A stretch of 53,830 nt of DNA, taken from assembly GCA_002435145.1 (NCBI GenBank), contig DJLT01000034.1, forward strand, positions 1-53,830, in the 5' to 3' direction. How positions within the stretch are numbered: the stretch's first letter is position 1; each line of letters opens with the position of its first letter. A model generated the notes under the pieces. That model was not told the DNA's origin. It saw only the letters and a list, made by a program, of their open reading frames with translations, and ran no database searches. Made by a program: the position numbers and the translations under genes. Positions 39,391 to 49,059 of this stretch are shown here, piece by piece. The stretch is from Neptuniibacter sp. UBA6509 (GTDB taxonomy: Bacteria; Pseudomonadota; Gammaproteobacteria; Pseudomonadales; Balneatricaceae).

Positions 39391-40755
39391 ATGGTTAAAA
39401 AAATTGTCCATGTTTTTGTGGCCATGATGCTGGTTGCTTCTGCACAGAATATAGCTGCTGCACTACCCACATATATCCCTGAGACGGGTGAGGTTCCTTC
39501 ACTCGCACCTATGCTTGAAAAAGTTAACCCCGCAGTGGTGAATATATCGACTTTTTCAAAAGCCCAATCTCGTTATAACCCTCTTTTGAATGACCCTTTT
39601 TTTAGGCGCTTTTTCAATATTCCTGAGCAAGAGTTTCACCAACATACAGAGCCTAGGAAAAAGCAGCAGAGTGCTGGCTCCGGAGTTATTGTAGATGCAG
39701 CTGATGGTATTGTTATAACTAATTACCATGTGATTAAAAGTGCTGACGAAGTACATGTTGGATTGATTGATGGAAGAAGCTTTAATGCTGAGATTGTTGG
39801 TACTGACCCTGAATTAGATATAGCTATATTAGAAATTGATGCCGACAAATTAACAGCTCTTACTATTGCTGACTCATCTGATGTCAGAGTCGGGGATTTT
39901 GTGGTTGCTATTGGTAATCCATTTGGTCTAGGTCAAACGGTAACAACAGGTGTAGTCAGTGCATTAGGACGAAGTGGGCTCGGGATTGAGGGCTACGAGA
40001 ATTTTATCCAAACAGATGCTTCAATAAATCCAGGTAACTCAGGTGGTGCTTTAGTTAATTTGCGAGGAGAACTTGTTGGTATCAATACTGCAATTATCTC
40101 TCCGGCTGGGGGAAATGTGGGTATTGGGTTTGCTATCCCAACTAATATGGCCAGCGCTAGTATGAATCAGATAGTGAAATATGGTGAAGTTAAGCGAGGT
40201 CAGATTGGTGTAGGGATCCAAGATATTACATCAGAGTTACGTGATGCATTTGATCTAGAAAATGGTCAGAAAGGTGTATTAATTACCAACGTGTCTGATG
40301 GCTCGCCAGCGGAAGACGCCGGTTTAGAGTCTGGAGATATTGTCCTTTCAGTAAATAGTAAAAAAACAGAGTCTACATCTCAATTGAGAAGTCAGATAGC
40401 TATGTTCCCAATTGGTGAAAATGTTCGGTTACGGCTTCTGAGAAATGATAAAAAAATTAGTATCGATGTTGAGATTGGGGACCGTTACAGCTTCTCAGGT
40501 ATTGGTAATGATCTGCACCCACTATTGGAGGGGGCACAATTTGAAAATAATGATGAAGGAGTTGTTGTAAAAGCACTGAAACCAAACTCTAGAGCATCAT
40601 ACAGTGGCTTAAGATCTGGAGATGTGATTGTAAATGCTAACAAAATACGCGTTCATGATGTGAAGTCATTCACCAAAGTGCTTAGTCGTAGTAAAAATTC
40701 GATACTTTTAAGAGTTGTAAGAGGCAATATGGCCCTTTATCTGGTGATTCGCTAA
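39391..40755 (+). CDS. Do-type periplasmic serine protease (DegP/DegQ-like)
   Basis: 454 residues. Signal peptide MVKKIVHVFVAMMLVASAQN to about residue 24. Triad: H113 in TNYHVIKSADE, D143 in DPELDIAILEID and S217 in INPGNSGGALVN. Two PDZ domains follow (about 255-350 with VSDGSPAEDAGLESGDIV and 370-450 with LKPNSRASYSGLRSGDVI). It degrades or refolds damaged periplasmic proteins. It lies 72 bp after hsp20 and 19 bp before the sigma gene. It is likely a duplicate of a housekeeping DegQ elsewhere, which is unseen. Confidence 0.93.
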   Translation: MVKKIVHVFVAMMLVASAQNIAAALPTYIPETGEVPSLAPMLEKVNPAVVNISTFSKAQSRYNPLLNDPFFRRFFNIPEQEFHQHTEPRKKQQSAGSGVIVDAADGIVITNYHVIKSADEVHVGLIDGRSFNAEIVGTDPELDIAILEIDADKLTALTIADSSDVRVGDFVVAIGNPFGLGQTVTTGVVSALGRSGLGIEGYENFIQTDASINPGNSGGALVNLRGELVGINTAIISPAGGNVGIGFAIPTNMASASMNQIVKYGEVKRGQIGVGIQDITSELRDAFDLENGQKGVLITNVSDGSPAEDAGLESGDIVLSVNSKKTESTSQLRSQIAMFPIGENVRLRLLRNDKKISIDVEIGDRYSFSGIGNDLHPLLEGAQFENNDEGVVVKALKPNSRASYSGLRSGDVIVNANKIRVHDVKSFTKVLSRSKNSILLRVVRGNMALYLVIR

Positions 40756-40774
40756 ATCTTCGAGGAGGTTAAAT

Positions 40775-41677
40775 ATGAGGAATGAAGTATGTCTATCAAG
40801 CCAGAATAATAGTGCGCTAGTTGGAGGTTTTGATCGATACCTAAATTATGTTTACAGCCTACCGATTTTATCTGAACAGGAGGAAAGAGAGTTACTGGAT
40901 GAATATCACAATGAAAATGATCTTGAGGCAGTCGGAAAATTAGTACTTTCCCATTTACGTTTTGTTGCTTACGTGGCGAAAGGCTATCGAGGATATGGCT
41001 TGCCGGCAGAAGATCTGGTGCAGGAAGGAACAATAGGATTAATGAAGTCGGTTAAACGCTTTGACTCCTCTTATGGCGTCCGTTTAGCAACGTATGCTGT
41101 GCATTGGATAAAAGCTGAAATACAAGAGTACGTACTTAAAAACTGGCAACTCGTTAAAGTGGCTACAACAAAAGCACAGAGAAAGTTATTCTTTAATTTA
41201 CGCAGCCTGAAGAAAAAACTGGGTTGGATGAATACGGAAGAGGTTAACGAGGTCGCAGAATACCTGGACGTAACGCCAGATGATGTTCGTCAAATGGAGC
41301 TCAGAATGAGCGGTGAAGAATCATCTATTGAAGACTCGTTTAGAGAGGGAGATGTGGATGAAGTTATACAACATGAAACTCAGCAGAGAACGCTTTGTCA
41401 TGAGATCTTAGGTAAAAATCCGCAATCTCAGGTTGAAGAAGAACAGTTTCAAAATCGCTGCATACAGAAGGTAGTCGAGGTAATGGCGTCGCTTGATGAG
41501 CGATCAAGGTATATCGTTGAGAATCGATGGTTAGTCTCTGAAAATGAGAAACTAGGATTGAAGTCTCTCTCTGAAAAATTCGAGGTTTCAATGGAGAGGA
41601 TTAGACAGATTGAATCTCAAGCTTTGAATAAAATTAAAAAACAATTGATCAAAGCAGGTATTACGTACGTAACATAG
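40775..41677 (+). CDS. RpoH-like sigma-32 factor
   Basis: 300 residues. LPILSEQEERELLDEYH at region 1.2, then YVAKGYRGYGLPAEDLVQEG and IGLMKSVKRFDSSYGVRLA of region 2, YAVHWIKAEIQEYVLKNWQL with the RpoH-type QRKLFFNLR box, and region 4 SLSEKFEVSMERIRQIESQA. It is good enough to be an RpoH paralogue rather than RpoD/RpoS. Placed after hsp20 and a Do-protease, it probably directs this module or a wider stress regulon. Strong Shine-Dalgarno GAGGAGG. Confidence 0.92.
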   Translation: MRNEVCLSSQNNSALVGGFDRYLNYVYSLPILSEQEERELLDEYHNENDLEAVGKLVLSHLRFVAYVAKGYRGYGLPAEDLVQEGTIGLMKSVKRFDSSYGVRLATYAVHWIKAEIQEYVLKNWQLVKVATTKAQRKLFFNLRSLKKKLGWMNTEEVNEVAEYLDVTPDDVRQMELRMSGEESSIEDSFREGDVDEVIQHETQQRTLCHEILGKNPQSQVEEEQFQNRCIQKVVEVMASLDERSRYIVENRWLVSENEKLGLKSLSEKFEVSMERIRQIESQALNKIKKQLIKAGITYVT

Positions 41678-41707
41678 GTTTACTAGCTCATTTGTTAACA
41701 GGTAATT

Positions 41708-41848
41708 ATGAGGAATAAACAGGAGAAAGTGACATGCGATATATTACTTTATCACGCAAAGAACATATCAGGCCGCAACATTCCTAATGGTCAATGGGTT
41801 GCGCAACAGTACATAGACATTTTCAATTTTATAGGTCAAAAAAGTTAA
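41708..41848 (+). CDS. Small hypothetical protein (46 residues)
   Basis: MRNKQEKVTCDILLYHAKNI, then SGRNIPNGQWVAQQYIDIFN. The frame is closed by TAA at 41,846. Only a weak Shine-Dalgarno (ACAGG) is present, and an internal frame of 17 codons starts at 41,734 behind AGGAG. It lies between the sigma factor gene and the 84-residue gene, so it may be a small stress-module protein or untranslated spacer. Confidence 0.4.
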   Translation: MRNKQEKVTCDILLYHAKNISGRNIPNGQWVAQQYIDIFNFIGQKS

Positions 41849-41862
41849 AAGTCGGAGGGTAT

Positions 41863-42117
41863 ATGAGTGCCATTTTAAATCCTTCTATTGTTAAAACCGT
41901 TTATGAAAAAGTCCTTACTGAAGGTCATCCATCAAACAATGGTTTTTTTCTTAAAGGTGTTTATGCATCAGGTATAAACAATGATGTAACAGAATTAAGT
42001 GATCGCTTCTCAAAAGTTCGTTTAGCGAATGATGAACACGTAGAGGGTGAATTTCCTGATGCAACACAACGGGTAAAATTTCTGAACAAAATTAGAAAGC
42101 TTCATCGGAATGAATAG
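41863..42117 (+). CDS. Small hypothetical protein, stress module
   Basis: 84 residues from ATG 41863 behind GGAGGG; the upstream GTG/ATG-type start at 41794 is in a poor context. Segments: LNPSIVKTVYEKVLTEGHPS, FLKGVYASGINNDVTELSDR, DATQRVKFLNKIRKLHRNE. Soluble, charged, family not recognised. Last gene before a terminator, co-directional with the sigma factor. Confidence 0.6.
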   Translation: MSAILNPSIVKTVYEKVLTEGHPSNNGFFLKGVYASGINNDVTELSDRFSKVRLANDEHVEGEFPDATQRVKFLNKIRKLHRNE

Positions 42118-42154
42118 ACCACTAAAAATGTATCTTTTTTCTATGTGCTGCTTT

Positions 42155-42193
42155 GCCTCGTTTACTTGATCACTACAGTGACGGGGCTTTTTC
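42155..42193 (+). terminator. Terminator after stress module
   Basis: GCCTCGT (42,155-42,161) pairs with ACGGGGC (42,181-42,187) with one G-U pair, with TCAC/GTGA pairing inside, followed by TTTTTC. It closes the hsp20-to-84-residue gene unit. The 277 bp between it and selO show no gene. Confidence 0.65.
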
Positions 42194-42470
42194 TTACATA
42201 ATAAATAATTTTTAAAAGAACCCTAACCTCAAAGTTATAGAGAAATTTTTAAAGTAAGCGGTTTAAAGTCTGTTGTATATCGTTCATTAAGTCGAAGTAA
42301 TCCAACTATAAAGTCTTTATTTGGTTCTTTAATCATGTAATAAACTATATCCGGTAACTCTCAACTTTAAACGACAAAACTATTCAAAAAACCTCTTCTC
42401 TCTTTAGGGATGATAATACCTGACTAAAATGGTAGGGTAAGGATCAGCTTCGCTTAAGGATGAAAGATAG

Positions 42471-43937
42471 ATGAGCAGACTACAAAATCTAAATTTTAAT
42501 AACAGTTATCTTGGCTTACCAAACCATCTCTATCAACGTGTTCATCCTACCCCTTTAAAGAACTCTTTTTTAATTAGTTTTAATCCTGATGTTGCTGAAA
42601 TACTAGATATTGATCCCTCTTCTATTAATCCTACAGAGCTTACTCGTTTTCTTAGCGGTGAACAGCTGTTTCCGGGCAGTGAGCCTTTGGCTATGAAATA
42701 TACCGGTCACCAGTTTGGCGTTTATAACCCAGAACTGGGTGATGGCCGAGGCTTGTTGTTGGGAGAGGTGATTAACCCAAAAGGAGAGCGTTGGGATCTG
42801 CATTTGAAAGGTTCTGGCAAAACTGCTTTTTCTCGTTTTGGGGATGGAAGGGCGGTGCTTAGGTCAAGTATACGTGAGTATTTAGCCAGTGAGGCGATGC
42901 ATGCTTTGCGTATTCCAACTACCCGTGCATTGGCGCTTGTAGGTAGTGAAGATAAGGCGATGCGTGAGGGTATGATGGAGCCCTGTGCTACGGTTTTAAG
43001 GGTGACTCAATGTCATATCCGTTTTGGCCATTTTGAATATTTATATCAAACCCAGCAACACGAAGAATTGAAAGTTCTAGCAGATTATTGCCTAGAACGC
43101 TTCTTTCCCGAATGTCTTGAAACAGAAAAGCCTTATCTCGCTATGTATCAAGAGGTCGCTAAGCGAAGCGCTGCTTTGGTTGCCAAATGGCAGGCTTACG
43201 GTTTTGTTCACGCGGTATTAAACACAGATAACATGTCACTTATAGGGGAAACGTTTGATTATGGACCCTATACATTTTTGGATAGTTATAAGCCGGCTCT
43301 GGTAAGTAACGCTAATGATCATGAAGGGCGCTATGCGTTTGCAAAGCAGCCCTCTGTTGTTCAATGGAATTTATCCTGCTTGGGGCAAGCGCTTTTACCT
43401 CTGATCGAGCGAGATGATTTAATAGCGGTTTTGGATGAATTTCCAAATGCTTACAAGGAAGCGGAGCTTGGAGAGTTTAGAAAGCGTTTAGGTCTTCAGT
43501 CTATTCATGATGGAGATGAAAAGCTTGTTTTGGATCTACTCAAGTTATTTGCACAGCAAGAGATGGATATGAATCGCTTCTTCCGTTGCTTGTCAGACTT
43601 TGATGGATCAGAGAATTCAGTGGCAGCATTAATGGCGCTTTTAAAACTACCATCAGCCTTAACAAACTGGCTTTTGGCATATGAAGAGAGGCTTTCAAAG
43701 GAGGTGGCGAGTCGACCGATTCGACGCGCTCAAATGAGAGCTGTGAATCCGGAGTTTATATTACGTAACTATATGGCTGAAGAGGCGATACGTGCAGCAA
43801 CGGACGGGGATTATACTTTAGTTGATAACTTGTTGATGTTGTTACGTAATCCTATGGCTGAGAATAGTGAATTTGAGCATTATTCACAGTCTCCACCGGG
43901 TTGGGCAGGGGGGATTTGCTTGACCTGCTCCTCATAA
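42471..43937 (+). CDS. selO: Protein adenylyltransferase SelO
   Basis: 488 residues, normal length. YTGHQFGVYNPELGDGRGLL, LHLKGSGKTAFSRFGDGRAV (with K113 and D125), HAVLNTDNMSLIGETFDYGP and the C-terminal GWAGGICLTCSS fit the pseudokinase-fold AMPylator. The C-terminal CSS replaces the selenocysteine of the eukaryotic form with cysteine. SelO adenylates proteins in the oxidative stress response. It follows the stress module but is a separate unit. Confidence 0.95.
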   Translation: MSRLQNLNFNNSYLGLPNHLYQRVHPTPLKNSFLISFNPDVAEILDIDPSSINPTELTRFLSGEQLFPGSEPLAMKYTGHQFGVYNPELGDGRGLLLGEVINPKGERWDLHLKGSGKTAFSRFGDGRAVLRSSIREYLASEAMHALRIPTTRALALVGSEDKAMREGMMEPCATVLRVTQCHIRFGHFEYLYQTQQHEELKVLADYCLERFFPECLETEKPYLAMYQEVAKRSAALVAKWQAYGFVHAVLNTDNMSLIGETFDYGPYTFLDSYKPALVSNANDHEGRYAFAKQPSVVQWNLSCLGQALLPLIERDDLIAVLDEFPNAYKEAELGEFRKRLGLQSIHDGDEKLVLDLLKLFAQQEMDMNRFFRCLSDFDGSENSVAALMALLKLPSALTNWLLAYEERLSKEVASRPIRRAQMRAVNPEFILRNYMAEEAIRAATDGDYTLVDNLLMLLRNPMAENSEFEHYSQSPPGWAGGICLTCSS

Positions 43938-44175
43938 TTGAAAAAAAATGCAAATTTCTCGAATAAAAGCGCTTTTTTTCGTTGACCGGAGCTTAATAAG
44001 CTTTATAGAATGGAAACCGCTTGAAAGTAAGCCGTATATTTATGCACACCATTACGAAGTCTTATCAGTACCTCGTCCTGTTTTTCATAAGTAATCACAG
44101 CACTTCCAGCACAATCGTCTCATTTACATAGTGTATTTGAGGCACACAATTACTCTGAAGAATAGGACTACTATT
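43938..44175 (+). promoter_or_regulatory. Non-coding region and leader of cold-shock gene
   Basis: No gene. GGAGCTTAATAAGCTTTATA near 43,989 is a palindromic stretch. The long AT-rich leader before the cold-shock gene is usual for cspA-type mRNAs, whose leaders fold differently with temperature. A plus-strand frame that starts at 44,131 is an upstream extension only. Confidence 0.4.
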
Positions 44176-44379
44176 ATGTCTACTACTGGTACAGTTAAAT
44201 GGTTTAACGAAGAGAAAGGTTTTGGTTTCATCGAGCAGGAAAACGGCCCAGACGTTTTCGCTCACTTCTCTGCTATCCAGGGCGACGGCTTCAAAACTTT
44301 GACTGAAGGTCAGAAAGTTGAGTTCACTGTAACTCAAGGCCAGAAAGGTCCACAGGCTGAGAACATCACTAAGGTTTAA
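44176..44379 (+). CDS. Cold-shock protein, CspA family
   Basis: 67 residues from ATG 44176. [16 protein letters not shown] (RNP1) and [10 protein letters not shown] (RNP2) followed by [20 protein letters not shown] are fully typical. It binds single-stranded RNA and melts structure. Codon use is GC-balanced and optimised, indicating high expression. A longer upstream start is not in the family. Confidence 0.97.
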   Translation: MSTTGTVKWFNEEKGFGFIEQENGPDVFAHFSAIQGDGFKTLTEGQKVEFTVTQGQKGPQAENITKV

Positions 44380-44407
44380 TCCTTAACTGATATTCAGTTT
44401 GAAAAAG

Positions 44408-44435
44408 AAGCAAGGCTTATGCCTTGCTTTTTTTA
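44408..44435 (+). terminator. Terminator of cold-shock gene
   Basis: AAGCAAGGC (44,408-44,416) pairs with GCCTTGCTT (44,421-44,429) and is followed by a T-run to 44,435. It is only 29 bp from the stop codon. Confidence 0.85.
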
Positions 44436-44532
44436 TGCCTGAAACTTATTCAAATATCACTTTTTTATCATTTTTTAGATCACGCGCTTCATGTTTGCTT
44501 AAGTAAACGCTTTCATCTGCGAGCAGTATTAG

Positions 44533-44795
44533 GGAACCTACGAATAAGTCTGAAGCACCTCAGGCTTACAGAGCGGTTCAAGTTCAAGGCAACGATTACA
44601 GGCATGCTGGTTGCCTGTCGAAAATCGTTAACGACGAAATTGGATCACTCTGTAAGCCCCATAGGGTGGACATTAAATTGACTTTCTGTTTTGTCAGGCA
44701 GCTTGAAAAGGACACGTCATTTCACTGTGCTACCTTTCGCGCATTAAGTCAATTTACTCTCCACTGAGAAAGCTTAGGACTTGTTCGTAGGTTCC
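44533..44795. mobile_element. MITE, IS5-like ends, TTAG duplication
   Basis: Left end GGAACCTACGAATAAGTC and the inverted right end (GGAACCTACGAACAAGTC read inward) match at 17 of 18 positions, and 21 of 24 over a longer stretch. TTAG flanks both ends (44,529-44,532 and 44,796-44,799), the YTAR-type 4-bp target duplication of IS5-like elements. Inside is a long stem, GGCTTACAGAG... with CTCTGTAAGCC, and no transposase gene. The element is 263 bp and must be mobilised in trans. Its right end sits at the DUF3301 stop codon. Confidence 0.8.
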
Positions 44796-45116
44796 TTAGT
44801 GAAGAATATGCGGGTCCAGATGCACATCGGTAATGTTATGACCTAAGGTAATAATATGGCCTGAGTAACGTTCTTCGCCCGTGGAGGAAAATTCGAAGTT
44901 ATAAGATCTCCAAATACGCACCATTCCTTTATCATCTCTTTTTAACCAGAAAGCTTTTAAGTTGATGTTGTCATCAAGCAGTTGCAGTTCGAGTTCTTTG
45001 CATTGTCGGCGGATTCGATTAAGGGCTATTTCCTTTACCCTTTGTGATTGCCACCAGTGGTAGAAAAGATATAAAAATAGAGTGACAACAAATAAGGATT
45101 CAAGATCTATATACAT
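44796..45116 (-). CDS. DUF3301 protein
   Basis: 106 residues. One N-terminal helix (SLFVVTLFLYLFYHWW), then a RRQCKELELQLLDDNINLKA and FWLKRDDKGMVRIWRSYNFE pattern matching DUF3301, a small anchored protein of gammaproteobacteria. Its stop codon TAA lies inside the TTAG duplicated by the MITE, so the element inserted at the very end of this gene. Confidence 0.8.
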   Translation of the reverse strand: MYIDLESLFVVTLFLYLFYHWWQSQRVKEIALNRIRRQCKELELQLLDDNINLKAFWLKRDDKGMVRIWRSYNFEFSSTGEERYSGHIITLGHNITDVHLDPHILH

Positions 45117-45256
45117 CGCTGCTTGTTACCTAGCAAAATATTGAGTATTACGTGATTATAGGGTTAACCGATAATCATAGCTTTCTTTGATTATTAGTTG
45201 TTTTACAATGAGTTGTCATACATTGCACGATTATTTTGTAACTGAGGCTTTTTCTT

Positions 45257-45970
45257 ATGGTACCGGTCCATCAGTTTATGATTGAAAACTGGCTTAATCT
45301 TATCGCCTTAATCTGGTTTTTAATCTGTTTTAAGGGATATATGTTTTATGCGCGTAGGCGTAGTTTCGACACGCCATGTCTAGCCAGTATGCTGCATATG
45401 TATCGTAAAGAGTGGATGTTAAGGATGTTGACGCGTGATGTGCGAATTGCGGATACAACCGCTATTGCGAATCTAGAGCGCGGAGTTTCTTTTTTTGCTT
45501 CCACGACTATGTTGATTCTGGCTGGTTTGATGACAATTCTAGGGTCAACGCAGGCGGCAATTGATGTTGTAGCGGATATACCTTTTGCGATGACGGCAAC
45601 CAGTGCCGAGTGGGAATTAAAAATTCTATTGCTGATCTCCCTGTTTGTGTACGCCTTCTTTAAGTTTACTTGGAGCTTACGTCAGTATGGTTTTGTATCC
45701 ATCATGATTGGCGGTGCGCCTCTACCCGAAGAAAAAGTGTCTGACATGCAGATCGATGCCCATGCCAGCCGTGTGGCTAAAATGACATCAATGGCAGCCA
45801 ATAATTTTAACCTTGGTTTACGCACCTATTATTTCTGTTTGGCTATTCTGGGTTGGTTTATCAATCCGTGGTTATTCATGGCGTTGAGCGGTGGTGTTGT
45901 GTATATCTTGTATCGACGTGAGTTCAAATCTTCAACATTAAATACGCTGATGATGAGTGCGGGTGAATAA
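45257..45970 (+). CDS. DUF599 membrane protein
   Basis: 237 residues with four hydrophobic segments: WLNLIALIWFLICFKGYMF, then STTMLILAGLMTILGS, LKILLLISLFVYAFFKFTW and YYFCLAILGWFINPWLFMAL. The MYRKEWMLRMLTRDVRIADT segment is the DUF599 signature. Inner membrane, role unknown. The start has no strong Shine-Dalgarno. Confidence 0.85.
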   Translation: MVPVHQFMIENWLNLIALIWFLICFKGYMFYARRRSFDTPCLASMLHMYRKEWMLRMLTRDVRIADTTAIANLERGVSFFASTTMLILAGLMTILGSTQAAIDVVADIPFAMTATSAEWELKILLLISLFVYAFFKFTWSLRQYGFVSIMIGGAPLPEEKVSDMQIDAHASRVAKMTSMAANNFNLGLRTYYFCLAILGWFINPWLFMALSGGVVYILYRREFKSSTLNTLMMSAGE

Positions 45971-46094
45971 AAAGCTGAATATTAATGCTTGAAATGGTTC
46001 ACCCCGTCCCAATATTGTTTTCATAGGCTGCTTTGAGGTTGGCTATCAACCTCAAAGCACTGTTCCCGATTTAACCGATATTGGATAAGTGTTG

Positions 46095-48020
46095 ATGACT
46101 ACAGAAACGCGTACAGAAACTCATGGTTTTCAAACTGAAGTGAAGCAGCTGCTTCATTTGATGATTCATTCTTTGTATTCAAATAAAGATATTTTCCTGC
46201 GTGAGTTGATCTCAAATGCGTCAGATGCCGCAGAGAAATTACGTTTTGAAGCATTGTCGAATGGCGCTCTTTATGAAAATGATGGCGATCTTAAAATTAA
46301 GATCAGTTTCGATAAAGACGCGAAAACATTAACAATTGAAGATAACGGCATTGGTATGAGCCGTGATGATGTTGTTGAGCATTTAGGTACTATTGCTAAA
46401 TCCGGCACGTCACAGTTCCTTTCTCAGCTTACAGGCGATCAGTCAAAAGACAGTCAATTGATCGGTCAGTTTGGTGTAGGTTTCTATTCTTCTTTTATCG
46501 TTGCTGATCGTGTTGAGGTCTTTACACGTAAAGCCGGTCTTCCGGTTGCTGAAGGTGTACATTGGTCTTCAGAGGGTGAAGGCGAATTTAGCATCGGCGA
46601 TATTGAAAAAACTTCTCGTGGTACGCGGATTGTTCTTCACTTGAAAGAGGGTGAAGAGAGTTTTGCTGATGGTTTTGCTCTACGAGGCTTAGTGCGTAAG
46701 TATTCAGATCATATCTCTATCCCTGTTCTAATGCAGAAAGAAGCTACACCGGATATGGGTTCAGAAGATGAGCCTAAAGAAGATGCAGCCGCAGAACTTG
46801 AAGATGAAACAGTCAACAGCGCTACTGCTCTGTGGACACGTAATAAGTCTGATATCTCTGACGAAGAGTACCAAGAGTTCTACAAACATATCTCCCATGA
46901 CTTCTCTAACCCAATGACTTGGGGACACAACCGTGTTGAAGGAAATATGGAGTATACAAGCCTTCTTTTTGTTCCTGAGCGTGCCCCTTATGATCTTTGG
47001 AACCGTGAAGCGCCTAAGGGTCTAAAATTATACGTACAGCGCGTTTTCATCATGGATCAGGCGGATGAGTTCCTGCCATTGTATCTACGCTTTATGAAAG
47101 GTGTTATCGACACTAAAGATCTTTCTTTGAACGTATCTCGTGAGATTCTTCAGAAAGATGCGAATGTTGATAAACTGCGTAGCGCATTAACTAAACGTGT
47201 TCTTGATATGTTGATCAAACTTGGCAAAAAAGATGCTGAGAAGTATGCAACATTTTGGCAAGAGTTTGGTCAGGTTCTAAAAGAGGGACCTGCTGAGGAT
47301 TACGCAAACCGCGAGAAAATCCTTAAGCTGATGCGCTTCTCATCTACGCATACGGGTAGTGAAGAGCAGAATGTATCACTGGATGACTATATTTCTCGTA
47401 TGCCTGAAGGGCAGGATAAAATCTACTTTGTGGTTGCTGATAACTACAATACTGCGAAAAATAGCCCGCACTTAGAGATCTTCCGTAAGAAAGGTATCGA
47501 AGTTCTATTAATGACTGATCGCATCGATGATTGGATGATGAGTCAGCTACAGAACTATGATGAGAAGGCTTTCCAAGATGTAACTAAAGGTCAGCTTGAT
47601 CTGGATGAGGAAGCATCTGAAGAAGAGAAGAAAGAGCAGGAAGAAGCGGCAAAAGAGCTTGCTGGTCTTGTTGAGCGCTTGAAGGAAAGCTTGACTGATA
47701 AAGTTGCGGACGTACGCATTACAACTCGTCTAACCGATTCTCCTGCTTGTTTGGTGCTTGGTGAACAGGACATGGGCTTACAGATGCGTCAAATTATGGA
47801 AGCGGCGGGTCAGGCTGTTCCTGAAACTAAGCCTACATTCGAAGTGAATCCAGAGCATCCTCTGATTGAAAAACTAGATAAAGAAGCAGATGAAGATCGT
47901 TTTGCTGATTTAGCCTTGGTGTTATTCGATCAAGCGGGTTTGGCTGCAGGTGCTCAGTTGGATGACCCAGCAACTTATGTAGCGCGCCTGAACAAGTTAC
48001 TTCTGGAATTGAGCGCTTAA
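46095..48020 (+). CDS. htpG: Chaperone HtpG (Hsp90)
   Basis: 641 residues from ATG 46095; GTG/TTG just before it are weaker choices. ATPase motifs: [47 protein letters not shown] and GTRIVLHL. Middle domain and C-terminal dimerisation domain follow. It folds and reactivates client proteins under stress. Single gene with its own terminator. Confidence 0.98.
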   Translation: MTTETRTETHGFQTEVKQLLHLMIHSLYSNKDIFLRELISNASDAAEKLRFEALSNGALYENDGDLKIKISFDKDAKTLTIEDNGIGMSRDDVVEHLGTIAKSGTSQFLSQLTGDQSKDSQLIGQFGVGFYSSFIVADRVEVFTRKAGLPVAEGVHWSSEGEGEFSIGDIEKTSRGTRIVLHLKEGEESFADGFALRGLVRKYSDHISIPVLMQKEATPDMGSEDEPKEDAAAELEDETVNSATALWTRNKSDISDEEYQEFYKHISHDFSNPMTWGHNRVEGNMEYTSLLFVPERAPYDLWNREAPKGLKLYVQRVFIMDQADEFLPLYLRFMKGVIDTKDLSLNVSREILQKDANVDKLRSALTKRVLDMLIKLGKKDAEKYATFWQEFGQVLKEGPAEDYANREKILKLMRFSSTHTGSEEQNVSLDDYISRMPEGQDKIYFVVADNYNTAKNSPHLEIFRKKGIEVLLMTDRIDDWMMSQLQNYDEKAFQDVTKGQLDLDEEASEEEKKEQEEAAKELAGLVERLKESLTDKVADVRITTRLTDSPACLVLGEQDMGLQMRQIMEAAGQAVPETKPTFEVNPEHPLIEKLDKEADEDRFADLALVLFDQAGLAAGAQLDDPATYVARLNKLLLELSA

Positions 48021-48043
48021 GTTTAATTCTTAATATTCTTGTT

Positions 48044-48070
48044 AAAAAAGCGACCTAGGTCGCTTTTTTT
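48044..48070 (+). terminator. Bidirectional-type terminator after htpG
   Basis: AAAAAAGCGACC (48,044-48,055) and GGTCGCTTTTTT (48,058-48,069) are perfect inverted repeats with a two-base loop and a T-run. Confidence 0.9.
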
Positions 48071-48202
48071 GTGCCTTAATTAAAGAGGTTTTATTAAGTA
48101 ATCTTCTATCAGACATACTCTATGCGCTAGATCAAAGACTTTTATGGTCATTTGCCGTTGAATAGAGTGATTGAATGATTTGGTTTGGGTGAGGAACGAA
48201 TT

Positions 48203-48499
48203 GTGAAAAAAATAATAAAGTTAGCTATGACGGTTCTAATTTTTGCTGCGCCATTTGGCGTACAGGCGGATGGGCAGGCTATTTATGATAAGCATTGCAA
48301 AGGCTGTCATGTTGCTGGAGTTGGAAATGCGCCAAAACCAGGCGATGCCGCGTCTTGGGAAGCACGTATCGCTAAAGGTGAAGATGCAATGCTGGCTGTA
48401 GTGGTGGCTGGTAAAGGTGCGATGCCGCCTAAAGGTACTTGCGCTACTTGTGATGAAACCACTTTGAGAGCTGCGATCAACGTGCTTATTTCGCAGTAA
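48203..48499 (+). CDS. Cytochrome c5-type haem protein
   Basis: 98 residues from GTG 48203, behind GAGGA. Signal peptide KKIIKLAMTVLIFAAPFGVQA. CKGCH binds haem covalently; the axial Met is in KGAMPPKGTC, and the second cysteine pair CATC forms the disulphide typical of c5. It carries electrons in the periplasm. Confidence 0.92.
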   Translation: MKKIIKLAMTVLIFAAPFGVQADGQAIYDKHCKGCHVAGVGNAPKPGDAASWEARIAKGEDAMLAVVVAGKGAMPPKGTCATCDETTLRAAINVLISQ

Positions 48500-48518
48500 A
48501 AAAAGTGATTAAGATAAG

Positions 48519-48543
48519 AGGCTGTCTTCGGACGGCCTTTTTT
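48519..48543 (+). terminator. Terminator after cytochrome gene
   Basis: AGGCTGTC (48,519-48,526), loop TTCG, GACGGCCT (48,531-48,538) with one G-U pair, then TTTTT. Confidence 0.8.
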
Positions 48544-48660
48544 ATGTCTATTATTTATGCAAAGATCTAATTTATTGCACTCAGTTATTTGTTAGGGCTA
48601 ATGTGTAAGTTCTTTCGTTAAATATTGGTTTGACGGTTTGTATTAAAAAAGGAAGGTTGA

Positions 48661-49026
48661 ATGGCTGATTTTGTGGATGATGTGCAGATTGATAGCTTGT
48701 TAAATAAGTTGCATCGTTTACAGGGAGAGTTAATTGATGAAGCTGATTCCCTTAAGCAGGCTGCTCAGCCAGTAAAACTGGATCAACAATCTTTTGGCCG
48801 AGTATCTCGCGGTGAGGCCTTACAACAGCAGAGCATTGCAAAGGCTAATTTAGCCCAGTGTCAGGAGCGTATTCAGCAAATTGATGATGCACTTAGAAAG
48901 ATTGATAATGAAAATTATGGTTATTGTGAAGCTTGTGGCGAGAAGATTGCAGTTTCTCGTTTAATCGCAAAGCCCGAAAGCTCATTCTGTTTAGAATGCC
49001 AGGATAAGCAGGAACAGAATAAATAG
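48661..49026 (+). CDS. DksA/TraR-family protein
   Basis: 121 residues. A helical coiled-coil half (LHRLQGELIDEADSLKQAAQ) is followed by DDALRKIDNENYGYCEACGE, and SSFCLECQ. It is a complete C4 zinc finger (CEAC...CLEC), and closer to the DksA-like proteins than to the phage TraR at 21,955. It probably binds RNA polymerase. It lies 33 bp before hupT. Confidence 0.88.
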   Translation: MADFVDDVQIDSLLNKLHRLQGELIDEADSLKQAAQPVKLDQQSFGRVSRGEALQQQSIAKANLAQCQERIQQIDDALRKIDNENYGYCEACGEKIAVSRLIAKPESSFCLECQDKQEQNK

Positions 49027-49059
49027 CCTTAGTTAAGTCAAATAACGAATCGATCTTTT

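Noticed and set aside
45811-45830. A third late-promoter-like sequence (TTAACCTTGGTTTA)
   Set aside because: It is inside the DUF599 coding region of the host, lacks the full 23-bp match and has no phage gene after it.
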